A program made the position numbers and the translations under genes. A DNA stretch of 64,000 nucleotides, taken from Coccinella septempunctata (Eukaryota; Arthropoda; Insecta; Coleoptera; Coccinellidae). The stretch lies in assembly GCF_907165205.1 (NCBI RefSeq), contig NC_058191.1, forward strand, positions 11,162,501 through 11,226,500. The letters run 5' to 3'. The notes under the pieces were generated by a model. The model saw only the letters and a list, made by a program, of their open reading frames with translations, was not told the DNA's origin and did no database searches. How positions within the stretch are numbered: the first letter of the stretch is position 1; every line of letters starts with the position of its first letter. This document shows, piece by piece, positions 53,101 to 64,000 of the stretch.

Positions 53101-56100
53101 ATGCATACGCGTGTGCAATAAAATCGCGTTCTACGCTCGTGTCGAGATACTAGGGTCCCAATGGTAGCGTCCAGTACACATGCATTGATTGCTGCGTGAG
53201 GACGGATTAACGGATTATCAAAGATTCTATTGTGAAATCGAAACGTTTGTGGTGATTGAATAACTCATTCCAGTTTAATATTTCTGCACATTTATTACTT
53301 TCATTGGTGTTCGAAATAAATTCGTGGACACTCCAATTCGGACAAGAATTTTGGTAGTCTACGTTGTTATCTACAAATAATCTATAATTCGTATCCTGAA
53401 TAATATGCATCTGCTCGATGAACGTCCCCATCCCGAACTTTCCCGAACAATAAAAAGTCCATTTGAACCACTTTAAACGACGCCCCGACTGCATCCGAAT
53501 TGATACATTTGTTTCCGATATTCGGGTATAAAAGTCTCCAGACTGTAAATTTCCCGGAGCCCGTCAAAATATTCCTTACACTTCATTTGTTCAGGCGTCA
53601 TTTGAGCCTCGCTGTAATGTAGTTTTCGGGATCATCGGAGCGGCAAATGCGACCGGCTCACCCCCCATAAATCCACCTGATATCTTTTTCCCATCTTCTG
53701 ATTTATCGCGTACAGGTCGATTCGGCTCGGTCTGTCGCGGATGGCCGGGTTCCGCGGCTGCGGGATCTCATTAACGGAAGGATTCCGGCCCTAGAGCTGA
53801 TGAACTTAGCCCGACAAACTGTCAGCCAGCAGTACCGAACGCGCCGATGTTTTATGGAACGTGTCACTTTTAATGATGATATTCTATGGTCTTATGGATG
53901 ACGTTCATCCCGCAGGATGGCGCTCGTGCTCGATCGGACGTGAAGTTTTATGAGATTGTGGAAGTTTTTCTTGGTTGGTCTGGAGATTCAGGAATAGTAA
54001 GGGTGCATTTGCTGGCCTTTCTCACCATATTTGAAAATGGAGCATCTTTTTAAAAGCATCTTGGATGGACTTCCGTATTCGTCTAGGTCTTTTGATTTTG
54101 AACTACATGGCACGTGTCGTAGCGGCCTTCATTTTCAACTTTCTACTCACATTTGATGCTACGAAAGTTGAACGGCACGAAATTGGTAACTATTATCAGT
54201 TGGGAATTGGATTAACAAAGCTGATAAATTTGTGAAAATTGTATCGTCTGAACCTGAAACCTTTTGTGAGCTTGGGAAAGACCAATGCTGGGCAGCGGTT
54301 CAACAATGATAGTTTAAAAGGGGTCTATACCGTTTTAGTGGTCAGTTCAACAAGAGAAAATGAATATCTTACGTCAGAAATCACTAATTTATATAGAGTT
54401 TTCATTATAATTCAATTCAATGAGTTCGTCATTTCGAAAAGTAAGAAAAATTTGTATTCGTCAAACGGAAAAAATGTTTTCATTGAAGAATATTCATTCA
54501 TGTCATTGACTTTCCGAGTTGAAATTTTCCCTTCTATGTATTTCCACATGAAAAAATGTCTCGAAAAGTCTCGCAATTGGCTGCAATTCGTATCCTGGTG
54601 AAATTGAAAAAAAAATTTAAGTGCTGCTATCTTTTCGATGGGAGTGGAAATTATTGTAATATTTGTAGCTTATACTTATCGTTGAAGTATTCTGGTAGTC
54701 TTTCCCCCTTTACGCCTTATATGGATGGCGAGAAAGTCCCGTGGTATAAACTCCTCTTAGCTATGGAAAAAAACTCGTGAGGAACACGGTAATTCCAGTT
54801 ACCTATAATCAAAAGCTGCTTAAGCTACCACGAGCTGAGATCTTAATGTGAAAGTGAGACTGCTTTCGGGAAATTATTATTTATTATTACCTAATATCAT
54901 TGTTATCTGACAATTCTCAATTGATTCATTATATGATTGATAAATCCAAAAAGGTTTCGAACATAGACCTAGAGAATAGACTGGGCATTCCTCAATCAGC
55001 TTCATAGTAAAACGAGAAAGAGTCAACTCTACGTACTACCAAAGAAAATATGAGTAAAAGAGGCGCAGGTGAAGATCGGAAGTACTCGGCACTTTTGGGT
55101 GTTCTTTCAAGCATTGGCGTAGATAGGATTAGAAGTTTCTATTTACTCTTCAGGTGAAAGCAGACGAAATGGGAGGATAGATGTACAATTGTACAATGTA
55201 TATTTTCAATCAGAATGATGTGACCCGAAAAACAATTTTTAACATAATTAATTTATCAGAAACTTCTACATTCTAGTTGAAAGCAATTCAGTTTTTCTCC
55301 ATACATTTTGTAAATATGATATTGAAAAAAGTACTTTCGAACTTGTCAGAAATGTGCTGAAAACAAATTAAGTATTAATTCAATTTTCATTATCTCACAG
55401 AGGCTACGTATTTGAAATAATTTTCCATTATTAAATGTTGTTCTTGTTGAATTATCTCGTAACATAATCAGTTACCATTGAAATTTTCTACGATTTAGCG
55501 AAAAAAATTCACATACATATTTGGTTAATATGTCAACAATTAACTTTAGGTACTTTTTCGAATATTTGCATATACTCTGTAAATTAAGAAAACTTTTAAG
55601 CACCTTGAATATCTTTTGTTTCTGTAGAAAAGGGGACAATTCAAGTATGCAAAGTTCATCAATATAAGTCCAGCCAGTTTTCTTGTTGAAAATTTTCTCA
55701 TTTTTAAAATAACGCAGTCATGGTTGTTGGTCATGTTCTTCTTACGCCCAATAAATGAGTAGAAAATTCCTTCCAATTAATTTATGTTTTTAGGTATATT
55801 ATTTGCGGATAAGAAGTTTAAGAAGGCGATGTTGGGAAACACTACCCTATAATGGCTAACCATTATTGGAACTTTCAAAAAAAGTGTCCCGACTAGAAGT
55901 TTACCAGGATATACCATTTATGTTATGAACTTATCACTAATCGGATTAGTTCAGATTTATATCAAGTTAATAACTATTCTCAATACATAATTTTCGTCCA
56001 AAACTTACGCCATTGCTAACGACACCAGTTCTGTCAATTTAGCTTGACATTAGCCTCCAATGAGGTGATCATTTTCTTCGTACCACCTTTAGCTGTATTT

Positions 56101-57710
56101 TTCTAGAATTTTGATTGATCTGCTCTCACGTCTATGTTCACAGAAGAGACACAGGGAATGACCGTTACGTTGCGTTCTTTCTTTCTACAGAGTGGACACT
56201 TCATGCGGAAATCGAAACGAAATCTCGTCCGAAATTTTATAGTTAGCTGGGGATACTGCATCAAAATTTATACCAAGAAAAAATCCAGAAATTCGTATCA
56301 TCTTGAATAAGGAAATAGCTGATATGGCAGATTAGGGAGAAACAGTGTTAAATTGTGAATAAATCCGCGATGCTTACTCATAATGGAAGAAATATGAATC
56401 TCTAGTGCCTCTATTCAATACTGTGAGCGATGCTGAGAATAACGAGTGGAACAGAAGTAACCTTCAACCACAAATTTTTTCCTCTTATATTGAGGAGTTT
56501 ATAGAGAAAAATTTCAAAGCTTTTTGCTATAGACGTTGAAGGGGGAACACTGTCAACTGTCATAGTATCAATGTACTGAATTCAGTACCAACGGCGTCAT
56601 TATCATTGTCATTGACTGATAGCTACCCTGATTATAAGCATTTCCCTTTGAATCACCATGTATAAATAACCACAAAAGAGGATAACATGTTTTAAGGTCA
56701 TTTTATAAATGATTATTGAATCCTCAGTACAGAAGATATAGAAGACGAGAGTTTAATTGATAGCAAAATCAAGAATCCGATGAGGAACCCCATAATAGGA
56801 TTCACTCTCTGCTAATTTAGGAAAGGCTTTTCCCGCAGTCAGCGAACATCGATTCTCTATATTTCCACCCTCTCATAATCATTTTCGTTCCAGCGTTCAT
56901 CAAAAGATATATCCATATTTCAAGATTACTCCCTCATTCCGAACTTCTCCGAAAGTCTGGATCCCCAGATTTCATTACCGAATTTATGGTCCTTATCAAA
57001 ACGCATTTAATGGTAATTTGATGCGAGCCTTTTCATTTTAAGCCGAAAACTTGGACGATTCCTACGCGATTAAGCAACTTTTTCATTCGGATTGAATCTT
57101 TGACAGGAGAAAAATAGAAGAGGATGGTGGGATTTTCGTGGCTGACATTGAAAAATGTCCGGGGAGATATTTTGCGGTAAATTTTTAGGATTATAGAAAT
57201 TATTGGATTACTAGAACCGGAATATTCTGGGTTTTTAAATTTGTTTTCTATTGATATTTTCAGTGTTAATATTTTTCTATATTGTGAAAAAGTAAATAAT
57301 ATAAGTGACTCTCACAACCGGATACAAAATGTTTGAACATTAAGTTTCCGGGCCTTCAAGCATCGTTTTTTTCGGTGTTTCACTCGATTACCTGACGTTT
57401 AGCTTTCAACTTCAAATAGATCTTGATGATAACTGGAAACGAATGTTGCTTGTGTACAAACACCTCACGAACGTCGTTGTTCGTAGGTGCTACTATTTAC
57501 GTGAATTCTGGGGAAAGGAATTTCTGTACATTTTATCGTCCTCTTGGTGGGTCCGTTACTAGGTACATTCTTCAAAATTCAAAAGATCGTTAATAACTTT
57601 TTCTTGAAGTTTCCTGAGAATATTTTCGATTTATACTTGCTGTACGACTACCAGATTGCCGGAAACTCAAGTTGAAACCATTATTCCTACTGGGTGTCAG
57701 AATTTATTTG
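53101..57710. other. Long non-coding stretch with GC-rich island (about 53600-53960)
   Basis: The island (GGATGGCCGGGTTCCGCGG, GATTCCGGCCCTAGAGCTGA, AACGCGCCGATGTTTTATGG) is the most GC-rich part of the window not explained by a repeat. No frame across it has a known domain. The rest is AT-rich, with several chance frames below 120 codons and no motifs. Confidence 0.4.
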
Positions 57711-57712
57711 TA

Positions 57713-58473
57713 CAGGGTGGGCAAAATTGGTGATACCTGAACTACAACTTTTTAACCCAACGAGATAGAGGAAAATACATGTACCGATTATGTCGTCTTT
57801 TTTTGAGAAACTAATAATGCCATCAACTGCATTCCTCTATCTTCTTTTGTTTTTGAGTTATAAGCCAAAATTTAAATTAGGGCGATTTCAACTTTGGTCA
57901 TTATCTCCATTTCTGTTTGTACTAGGATGTTGAAATGAAGACATTGTACAGACACTTTTTTGGTAGCAATCCAGTGTCGTACTATGATTTTTTTCTACAG
58001 GTTTATTTGCTGAGCCATAACATAAAGTTTTGTTTTTTCTTATGAAAACAGTAGTTTGAAATTACTTAGAAAGAATCGCCATTTTTTTACCATTTCAGGA
58101 ATATATTAAATACATCACCCTCAGTCTTTCTAAGTCATTTTAAACTACTGTTTTCATAAGAAAAAATACATCTTTATGTTATAGCTCAGCAAAATATACC
58201 TGTTGGAAAAAAATCATAGAATGCCACTGGATTGCTATCAAAAGAGTATAATGTTTAAATTTCAACATCCTAGCTTGAACAGAAACGGAGATAATGACCA
58301 GAGTTGAAATTTTAATTTGACCTATAACTTGAAAACAAAAGAAGATTGAGTAATGCAGTTGATGGCATTATTAGTTTCTCGAAAAAAGAAGAGCGCAATG
58401 TGCCACGCATTCTCCTCTATCTCTTTGGGTTGAAAAAGTTGTAATTCAGGTATCACCAATTTTGCCCACCCTG
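57713..58473. mobile_element. 761-bp near-perfect palindromic MITE
   Basis: CAGGGTGGGCAAAATTGGTG at the left, its complement at the right, TA flanks at 57711-57712 and 58474-58475. The arms of about 360 bp pair along their whole length (for example GTTATAAGCCAAAATTTAAA with its inverted partner near 58320, and TTCTTATGAAAACAGTAGTT with its partner near 58145), leaving a loop of only a few tens of bases. No coding. A diverged copy is at 17507-18175. Confidence 0.92.
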
Positions 58474-58475
58474 TA

Positions 58476-58929
58476 CATCTACGATTTCAGTTCATTAATT
58501 TCCCCTAGAAAGAGAAAAGGCTGCAAAGAACTGTGGGAAAGTTTTTCAATCCATTGTTCTAAAGCTATTCACCTTCTTCAGTCGATTTTATTATTGAACA
58601 TCTTCTGATCAGCGCAAAAAAGTAAAGAGTTTTGAAGAGCAGATGATTGAAAAATGCAAAATCCTATCAAGAATGATGAGTTTTTTTCTATGTCTGCAGT
58701 TTTTGTATGTTTGAGGAGCTAATCTGAACTATTCGGGCTCAACTGATTCTAGATTTGGGGCTCAGGAAAATAGTTATTGATACAATTAAGAAATAGCAAA
58801 TCAAAGTGGTTTTTCCGAGATATAATCATATCTTAAGAATACAGATTAATTGATTACATTTATTCATTCGATGAAAAAAATATTTATATACGCCACTAAA
58901 ACTTCCTAGGTCAATAATTTGGTCGATTG
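58476..58929. other. Non-coding AT-rich stretch
   Basis: Nothing recognised. Confidence 0.45.
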
Positions 58930-59560
58930 TTGAAATACGAAAAGGATACAGAAACTGCATGTAAAACTAAAACTATCCTGAAATTTATAAATCGGACAAT
59001 GATTAACCAGATGATTTATGGTTTCCTCTGGTTCCCCACATTCACAACTAGGGCTTCCAACTGAGTTGTATCGGAAAAGCATACTATTGCAACGTTCGTG
59101 TCCTGTTATACGATTAAGAATACACCATATTCTGGGAAGAACAAAACCAGGAACTCTATTCGAGGGCTCAGTAACTAATTCCGTGTTGAAAATAGTGCAC
59201 GTATTCCATTCAGACTGTCTTCTCCTTTATATTCGAATTAAAAAAATAGTTTGACCATAACGGCGCCTTCAGTCTCGGATTTTCTGGAATGAAAGACAGA
59301 ATTGGAAATGAGTGAAATTTTTCTGAAATACTGTTATTCAAAGTTTTGAAATTATTACTATTATCATCAACAAGAACCCGAAAACTTCTATCTGACAGCA
59401 TTTTTTCTGGAAAGCGAACCATCTTTCCAAATTTTGAAAGTGTATGTTTGAAAATCAAATCATCCTTCCATACTGTACCATATGCTGCAGGTATGTCCAC
59501 AAATGCTGTTCCTGGTCATTTAGAAACATAAGCTCCTCGGTATCCCTTCAGTAACTAGCC
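58930..59560 (-). pseudogene. LINE fragment: RT palm joined to C-terminal zinc knuckle
   Basis: On the minus strand 59500-59210 reads DIPAAYGTVWKDDLIFKHTL, then MVRFPEKMLSDRSFRVLVDD and FKTLNN, an RT motif A region (xAAYDTVW, with the catalytic Asp changed to Gly). After a deletion it passes to 59180-58990: PGFVLPRIWCILNRITGHER, CNSMLF and CECGEPEETINHLVNHC, a CCHC-type C-terminal motif of LINE ORF2. Motifs B and C are missing. It is a dead, internally deleted copy of a family different from the others here. Confidence 0.8.
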
Positions 59561-59561
59561 T

Positions 59562-60536
59562 CTCAAAACGATAAATGGTTATGAATATAACCAAATGGCC
59601 AAGAAGGCATTCAAATTTTCAAAATATTACATTATCGAATAGGCACTTGCGAAGTGAATGATAAGTGTCCAGAAACCTATTCAGGAAGACTGATATTTTG
59701 ATATTATATTTTACAGAGATTCAGGAGTAAAACATGAAATTGGCAGATATTGATTCGGTTGCTAAAAGAAGGCAGACTCTTTCAAAGTTTCAAAATACAT
59801 ACTACATTATCCGCACTTATTGCGAAGTGAATGATCGCAAAAGAGTCAAGAAATCGTTTTAGGAGGTCTGCCGAGGCACACAGACGGAGTTTCTCGGCAT
59901 ACTAATTCGTTTGTCCTCTTCTTAACTTAAGCTTATGTTGAAGGTACAAAGCGGTGTACATAATATCTGGCCAAAATTTACAATTCTTCAACATGCCATA
60001 TCTCGCGAACTATGAAATGAAAGAACGATAACGCCTTAACAGGAAGGCAATGAATACAATACTTAATGAGAATTGATTCAAATTGCATTTAGATTAGTTG
60101 TCCCGATGATGGCAAATTGGCTAGTTGAATTCAGATGGTATGCATCTGAATTAATTGTGGAATTAATTCTTTGAAAAAATTATGCGGTAAAGGGCATTTT
60201 TTATAAAAAAAAATGCCTAAAATAATGGACACATTGAATTGTTTATTTCAATTTAAAAACGATCAAAAGACATCAAAGGAAAAATTATTTTGAATTGAAT
60301 TAACAACGTTAAAAATGGATAATGTGAATTATCGCTGGATATATTACACCGTGGATTTTTCTCTAGAGTTTTTGGGCTTCATAAAGTCGGTGTTGATCTT
60401 TTTCTTTATTTTTCATATTTTACTCAGAGTCGGTCGTGAGAGCCTGGAAGTAACGGGTTGATTCCGACATTTTCGAAAATTGTTCAATCATATATGTATC
60501 TACCAATCCACACAAATTAGACACCTAAACACTACT
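59562..60536. other. Non-coding AT-rich stretch
   Basis: Two similar blocks, near 59612-59670 and 59785-59840 (TTTCAAAATA..TTGCGAAGTGAATGAT), suggest an old internal duplication of about 173 bp. No gene. Confidence 0.45.
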
Positions 60537-60780
60537 ATTTCCTCAAAGTATCAAATCAAAGATAAAATGTTGAACTAAAAACAGATTATATGATTTGCAC
60601 AAAAAGTAGACAACACGTGTTTCGCTATTACAATAGCGAGTGAAGGTGAACATCACCTACCTGAAGATGCTTTTGTGATAGCGGAACACGTGTTGTGGTG
60701 TGACAACCAATTTTTATGAAAATCATATAATCTGTTTTTCGTTCAACATTTTATCTTTGATTTGATACTTTGAGGAAATA
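60537..60780. mobile_element. 244-bp palindromic MITE
   Basis: Ends TATTTCCTCAAAGTATCAAA and its complement; the arms are about 65 bp. The centre contains two inverted ACACGTGTT boxes with GCTATTACAATAGC beside the first. Related central sequence occurs at 45670-45750. Target duplication not clear. Confidence 0.8.
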
Positions 60781-62018
60781 CTAGTGTTTCTGGTTGAACT
60801 ATTGATTTTCATCAAGCATAAATATTTTGCTGCGAAAAAAATTATACTGAAAAAATCCCTTCCGGGTATGAATCTGTTTGCTTCATCTATAATAATATAG
60901 TGCCTTGGGTCGATGAAGCAATGAATTCGATGTATCTGAAAAAACACATAACCCCCCGTGAAGAATCATATGCACTATTCATGGGGATGCATAATTTTTA
61001 CATTATTCACGAATTCATCCGTTCTTGTGGGGGAAATTGTTTTTATTTTCCGAACTATATACCGAATTAGGAGCGTTATAATCTCGTTATATTAAACATG
61101 ATATCTTACGATTACGAGTTCCGGTTTTTCCACTCGCTCCCCTCCATTTCAGTGGAAGCAGGAAACTCGAATGTGTACTTTTTATTCAGATGTAATTTCA
61201 TTATTTTATTTGTCGGCGACCATGGCGCTATGCGGTGCGACGCCGGAAACGGCGCGGCGGGAAGGCATAGAACACATCTTATTTCTTCCATCGGAACCGA
61301 ATCAGATCCGTAATGAACATTTTTCTAAATGCTTCAATTTTTTTTCTTTTTTTCTCAGAATCTGTTCAATAAACATTCATTACAGATTCAAATAATATTT
61401 ATTCGGCTATTTTCATCATTGTTACTAACTGAAAAAGATTTGTTTCTGTACCACATTTTTCGGAAAAATACTCTTTTACAGATTCGATTACAAATGCCTT
61501 CAATCATAAGACGTAGTAGGTGATTTTATCAAACTTCCTCAAAATCATATGTTCCTCCATTCATTAATAGACTCACCGACAAATTTTTGTTTTGACTTTT
61601 TCATCGCTTCCATACAATGTCTGCTCAATTTAATTTGTACAGGTATCTCAACAGGGGCTTTTGTGAATATACAAAAAACTACAATAGGATACAACGGGAT
61701 AGCACTTTTGCTATCCTGACTATTCTAAACTATTTATTTTTATTTTTAGGAAGTTCTAACAAAGAAGATCAAGTGATATTTTGAAAAGGCAATCAAATAA
61801 CCTCTTGAACAACGCGTCACATAACTTCCCCTTCCATTCAAGAACTAAGGCCATGTGATCTTGTCCCTATTTAGTGAAATTATTAACAAACCTTTCGCCT
61901 AATCGATATAAACTTAAGATTCAAATTTGGTACATGATTCTCATTAACCACCTGGATATATTGAAAAATTTTTAGCCAACTATAGAACCAAACAGAATTT
62001 CAAGGTCAAAATATTTTA
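60781..62018. other. Non-coding stretch
   Basis: A small GC-rich patch at 61210-61310 crosses open frames in two registers (for example TPETARREGIEHILFLPSEP) but shows no known domain or splice context. I leave it unassigned. Confidence 0.35.
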
Positions 62019-63032
62019 TTACTCAACATATCCTCCTCTTAATTGGATACATTTTTTACAGCGAACCTGCAGCGTCTCAAGACCTTTCCAAAAAAAATGT
62101 TTTTTCTTGCTCTGCAAACCAGACCTCTACAGTTTTTATTACCTCGTCGTTGGAAGAAAATTTACGACTTTTTAAACTTTTTTCAGTTTAGTAAAGAGAT
62201 GATAGTCGAATGGAGCCAGATCTGGTGAATAAAGGGGGGTTCTAGTAATTCAAACCCCAAATCACGATTTTTTTGCATGGCAACATTTGTGTGCAGGGGC
62301 GTTGTCCTGCAAAAACAAAACACTTTTGGATAGCTTTCCGCGTCTTTACTCTTTAATTTTTTCCCGTAGAGTGGTCAGTAATGTCGAATAGTAATCTCCG
62401 GTTATTTTTCACCCTTATCCAAAAAATCAATTATGATTACTCCATGGCAATCCCAAAAAACTGAAACTAGAACTTTTCAAGCAGATTTTTGGACACGAAA
62501 CCTCTTAGGTTTTGGAGAACCAGAGTGTCGTCATTCCATCGATTGTTGCTTTGTTTCTGGGTCGTAGAAATGTACTCAAGTCTCATCCAAAGTAACAATT
62601 CGGTTTAAGAAGTCTACAATGTTTTCAAATCGAGCACAGATCGAACGCGATGCTTCTACCCTTGCACGCTTTTGGTCAACATTCAAACATTTGGGGATCC
62701 ATTTTGTAGCAATTTTTCCATGTCCAAATTGACGTGAACTATATGATGAACGCGTTCGTATGAGATATTCAATGCTTCAGATATCCGTTTTAGCCCAATT
62801 CGAAGGTCTGATAAAATCATGTCATAAACTGCCTCGAAATTTTCGGGAATTGATCTTCACCTCTTTTGAAGCTTGCAGTCCAATTTTTCTCGGTCGCATA
62901 CGAAAGACATTGATCACCAAGGTTATTAAGCATATCTCCGTAACTCTGCTTACCTCTTCACCCTTTTACATACAGGTACTTGATGATGGCTCGATACTCC
63001 AATTTTTCGATTTCCACAATTTCGGTGGACAT
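62019..63032 (-). pseudogene. Near full-length mariner transposase, frameshifted
   Basis: On the minus strand an ATG at 63032 opens MSTEIVEIEKLEYRAIIKYL and a stop at 62019 follows KCIQLRGGYVE, giving about 337 codons, near the usual 345. In between: VTLDET.VHFYDPETKQQS (first Asp), MEWRHSGSPKPKRFRVQKSA, SVFWDCHGVIIIDFLDKGE, LQDNAPAH (second Asp), YSPDLAPFDYHLF (third Asp, DD34D type) and KFSSNDEVIKTVEVWFAEQE. Stops and at least three frameshifts scatter the blocks over frames. Clear terminal repeats were not found. All three catalytic Asp codons remain, so decay is moderate. Confidence 0.88.
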
Positions 63033-64000
63033 TTTCTTTCTTTTAATTTATTGCGTAACTCTGGTTTACTTTTTTGACCTCAAACTTCACAGTGACACTT
63101 TTAATGAGTTATTGTTCGTTGCTATGGTAACGCAATATTTTTTTATGCATGGAACTGGTCTAGGCTAACTAGATATCGATAGATCCTCGTACAATACCTC
63201 AACGCAGACCTTTGAGTATCCAACTCCCAATACTCTATGCATAGACGAAGAATATTTTGAGTGAAATAGGTCGAGTTGAAAACAAAATCATGTAATTCAA
63301 TTGCATTTTGATTTTCCCCAAGTATCGGCCACGTCAATGCCACGCATCGAAATCCTGCACTGAGAACTTTCTCAACTCTGTTTTTTTGTTCGGTACGAAT
63401 CAACATCAGACGTACCAACCGGTGCCAGGAAAACGTTCGATAAAACCGTCATGTTCTGATCCTTTGAGAGCTCTTCCAATCTCGAACGGGAGCAATTAAA
63501 ACTTATTACTCCATGCCAATCAATTTTCAGGGCAAACAACCCGGTTATTAATCGCTGACTACCATCTCACCGAATAATACAATGTTTTTCACTTTCGCGA
63601 TGCAATCCCGAAAAACAAAGAGATCATTCCCGTCTAGACGCTTTATTTTATGAAAGGTTGATTTCGAGTTCGAGAAAGATCAGGTACAGATCTACTCTAA
63701 TGAATTTTCTCTGTTCTCAATTCATCTGTGACAGTCATTTTCTATGGTTGCGTTTCGTAATTTGTATACTGTGCGTAGATATCGGATAATATGATTTTCT
63801 TCCTGTATGATGCTCAAGAAAGGGAATTTTTGAAAAGATTATTGCTGTCCGATGATTTAAATTTTTCAGAAATTTCAACATTCACCACAATCTTGAAATA
63901 TCAACATGAATTCATCAAAGGCAAAAGTACCTAAACTGCCGTTTTTGAAATAACTCTTGCAGTGATGGATGCTTCGGGGGAAGGAAACGTAGCCCAGAAA
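63033..64000. other. Non-coding stretch to the window end
   Basis: A minus-strand frame (63418-63143, 91 codons) has no known domain. No repeat edges or RNA genes seen. Confidence 0.4.

Noticed and set aside
55073..55082. AGATCGGAAG, the start of a common sequencing adapter
   Set aside because: Only ten bases match and the surrounding sequence is ordinary; no sign of adapter contamination.
61098..61395. Possible exon over the GC-rich patch
   Set aside because: Two overlapping registers are open, no domain is recognisable and no clear splice sites bound it.
62760..63077. 105-codon plus-strand frame
   Set aside because: It is the antisense shadow of the mariner transposase relic on the minus strand.
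1..64000. A coordinated gene cluster or novel defence-type system
   Set aside because: All supported coding regions are mobile-element genes or relics on both strands, with no operon-like arrangement.

Overview
The window looks like repeat-rich nuclear DNA of an insect. It is AT-rich, has spliced transposase exons and tRNA-Lys-type LTR priming, and carries mariner, P-element, hAT, Helitron, MULE-like and non-LTR retrotransposon families typical of insects. The species cannot be fixed from sequence alone; a beetle is plausible but unproven. I see no intact host gene, no rRNA or tRNA gene, and no CRISPR array. Nearly everything recognisable is mobile DNA, much of it nested, separated by AT-rich non-coding stretches and a few GC-richer islands that may be conserved regulatory DNA.

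Region by region. 1-7.1 kb: two mariner-superfamily elements with exact TA flanks (1850-2717, 4650-5405), a mariner fragment (3020-3290), and a broken multicopy reading frame partly duplicated in tandem and split by a 192-bp MITE. 7.5-12.5 kb: a decayed LTR retrotransposon (LTR edge, tRNA-Lys primer site, gag, protease), then a 2.6-kb P-element relative (TIRs, THAP exons, 7-bp target duplication). The P element sits inside an unidentified coding relic that stays in frame on both sides of it. 13-18.8 kb: a TA-flanked MITE, a composite element of GGAC/GTCC palindromic repeats that holds a hAT element and a tRNA-derived SINE, a foldback MITE, and a 9-bp-TSD MULE-like MITE. 19.8-36.2 kb: degenerate LINE copies in both orientations, a dispersed repeat, a TIR element with a zinc-finger exon, and a Helitron inserted in a LINE tail.

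36.5-40.6 kb is the best preserved unit: a full-length non-LTR retrotransposon with uninterrupted ORF1 (PHD finger plus coiled coil) and ORF2 (endonuclease plus reverse transcriptase), seated at the centre of an inverted array of ~130-bp repeats. 43-44.2 kb: a foldback element with arms of short palindromic repeats and a 6-bp target duplication. 47.5-48.5 kb: an RTE-like LINE with a 12-bp target duplication and a GAA tail. 50.5-53.1 kb: a hAT-type element with an 8-bp duplication carrying two further MITEs. 57.7-58.5 kb: a 761-bp almost fully palindromic MITE. 58.9-63 kb: a LINE fragment, a small palindrome and a nearly full-length but frameshifted mariner transposase gene.

The parts do not form a pathway. 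They record successive insertions whose order can be read from nesting and target duplications. Family names rest on motifs recognised by eye; no database search was run.
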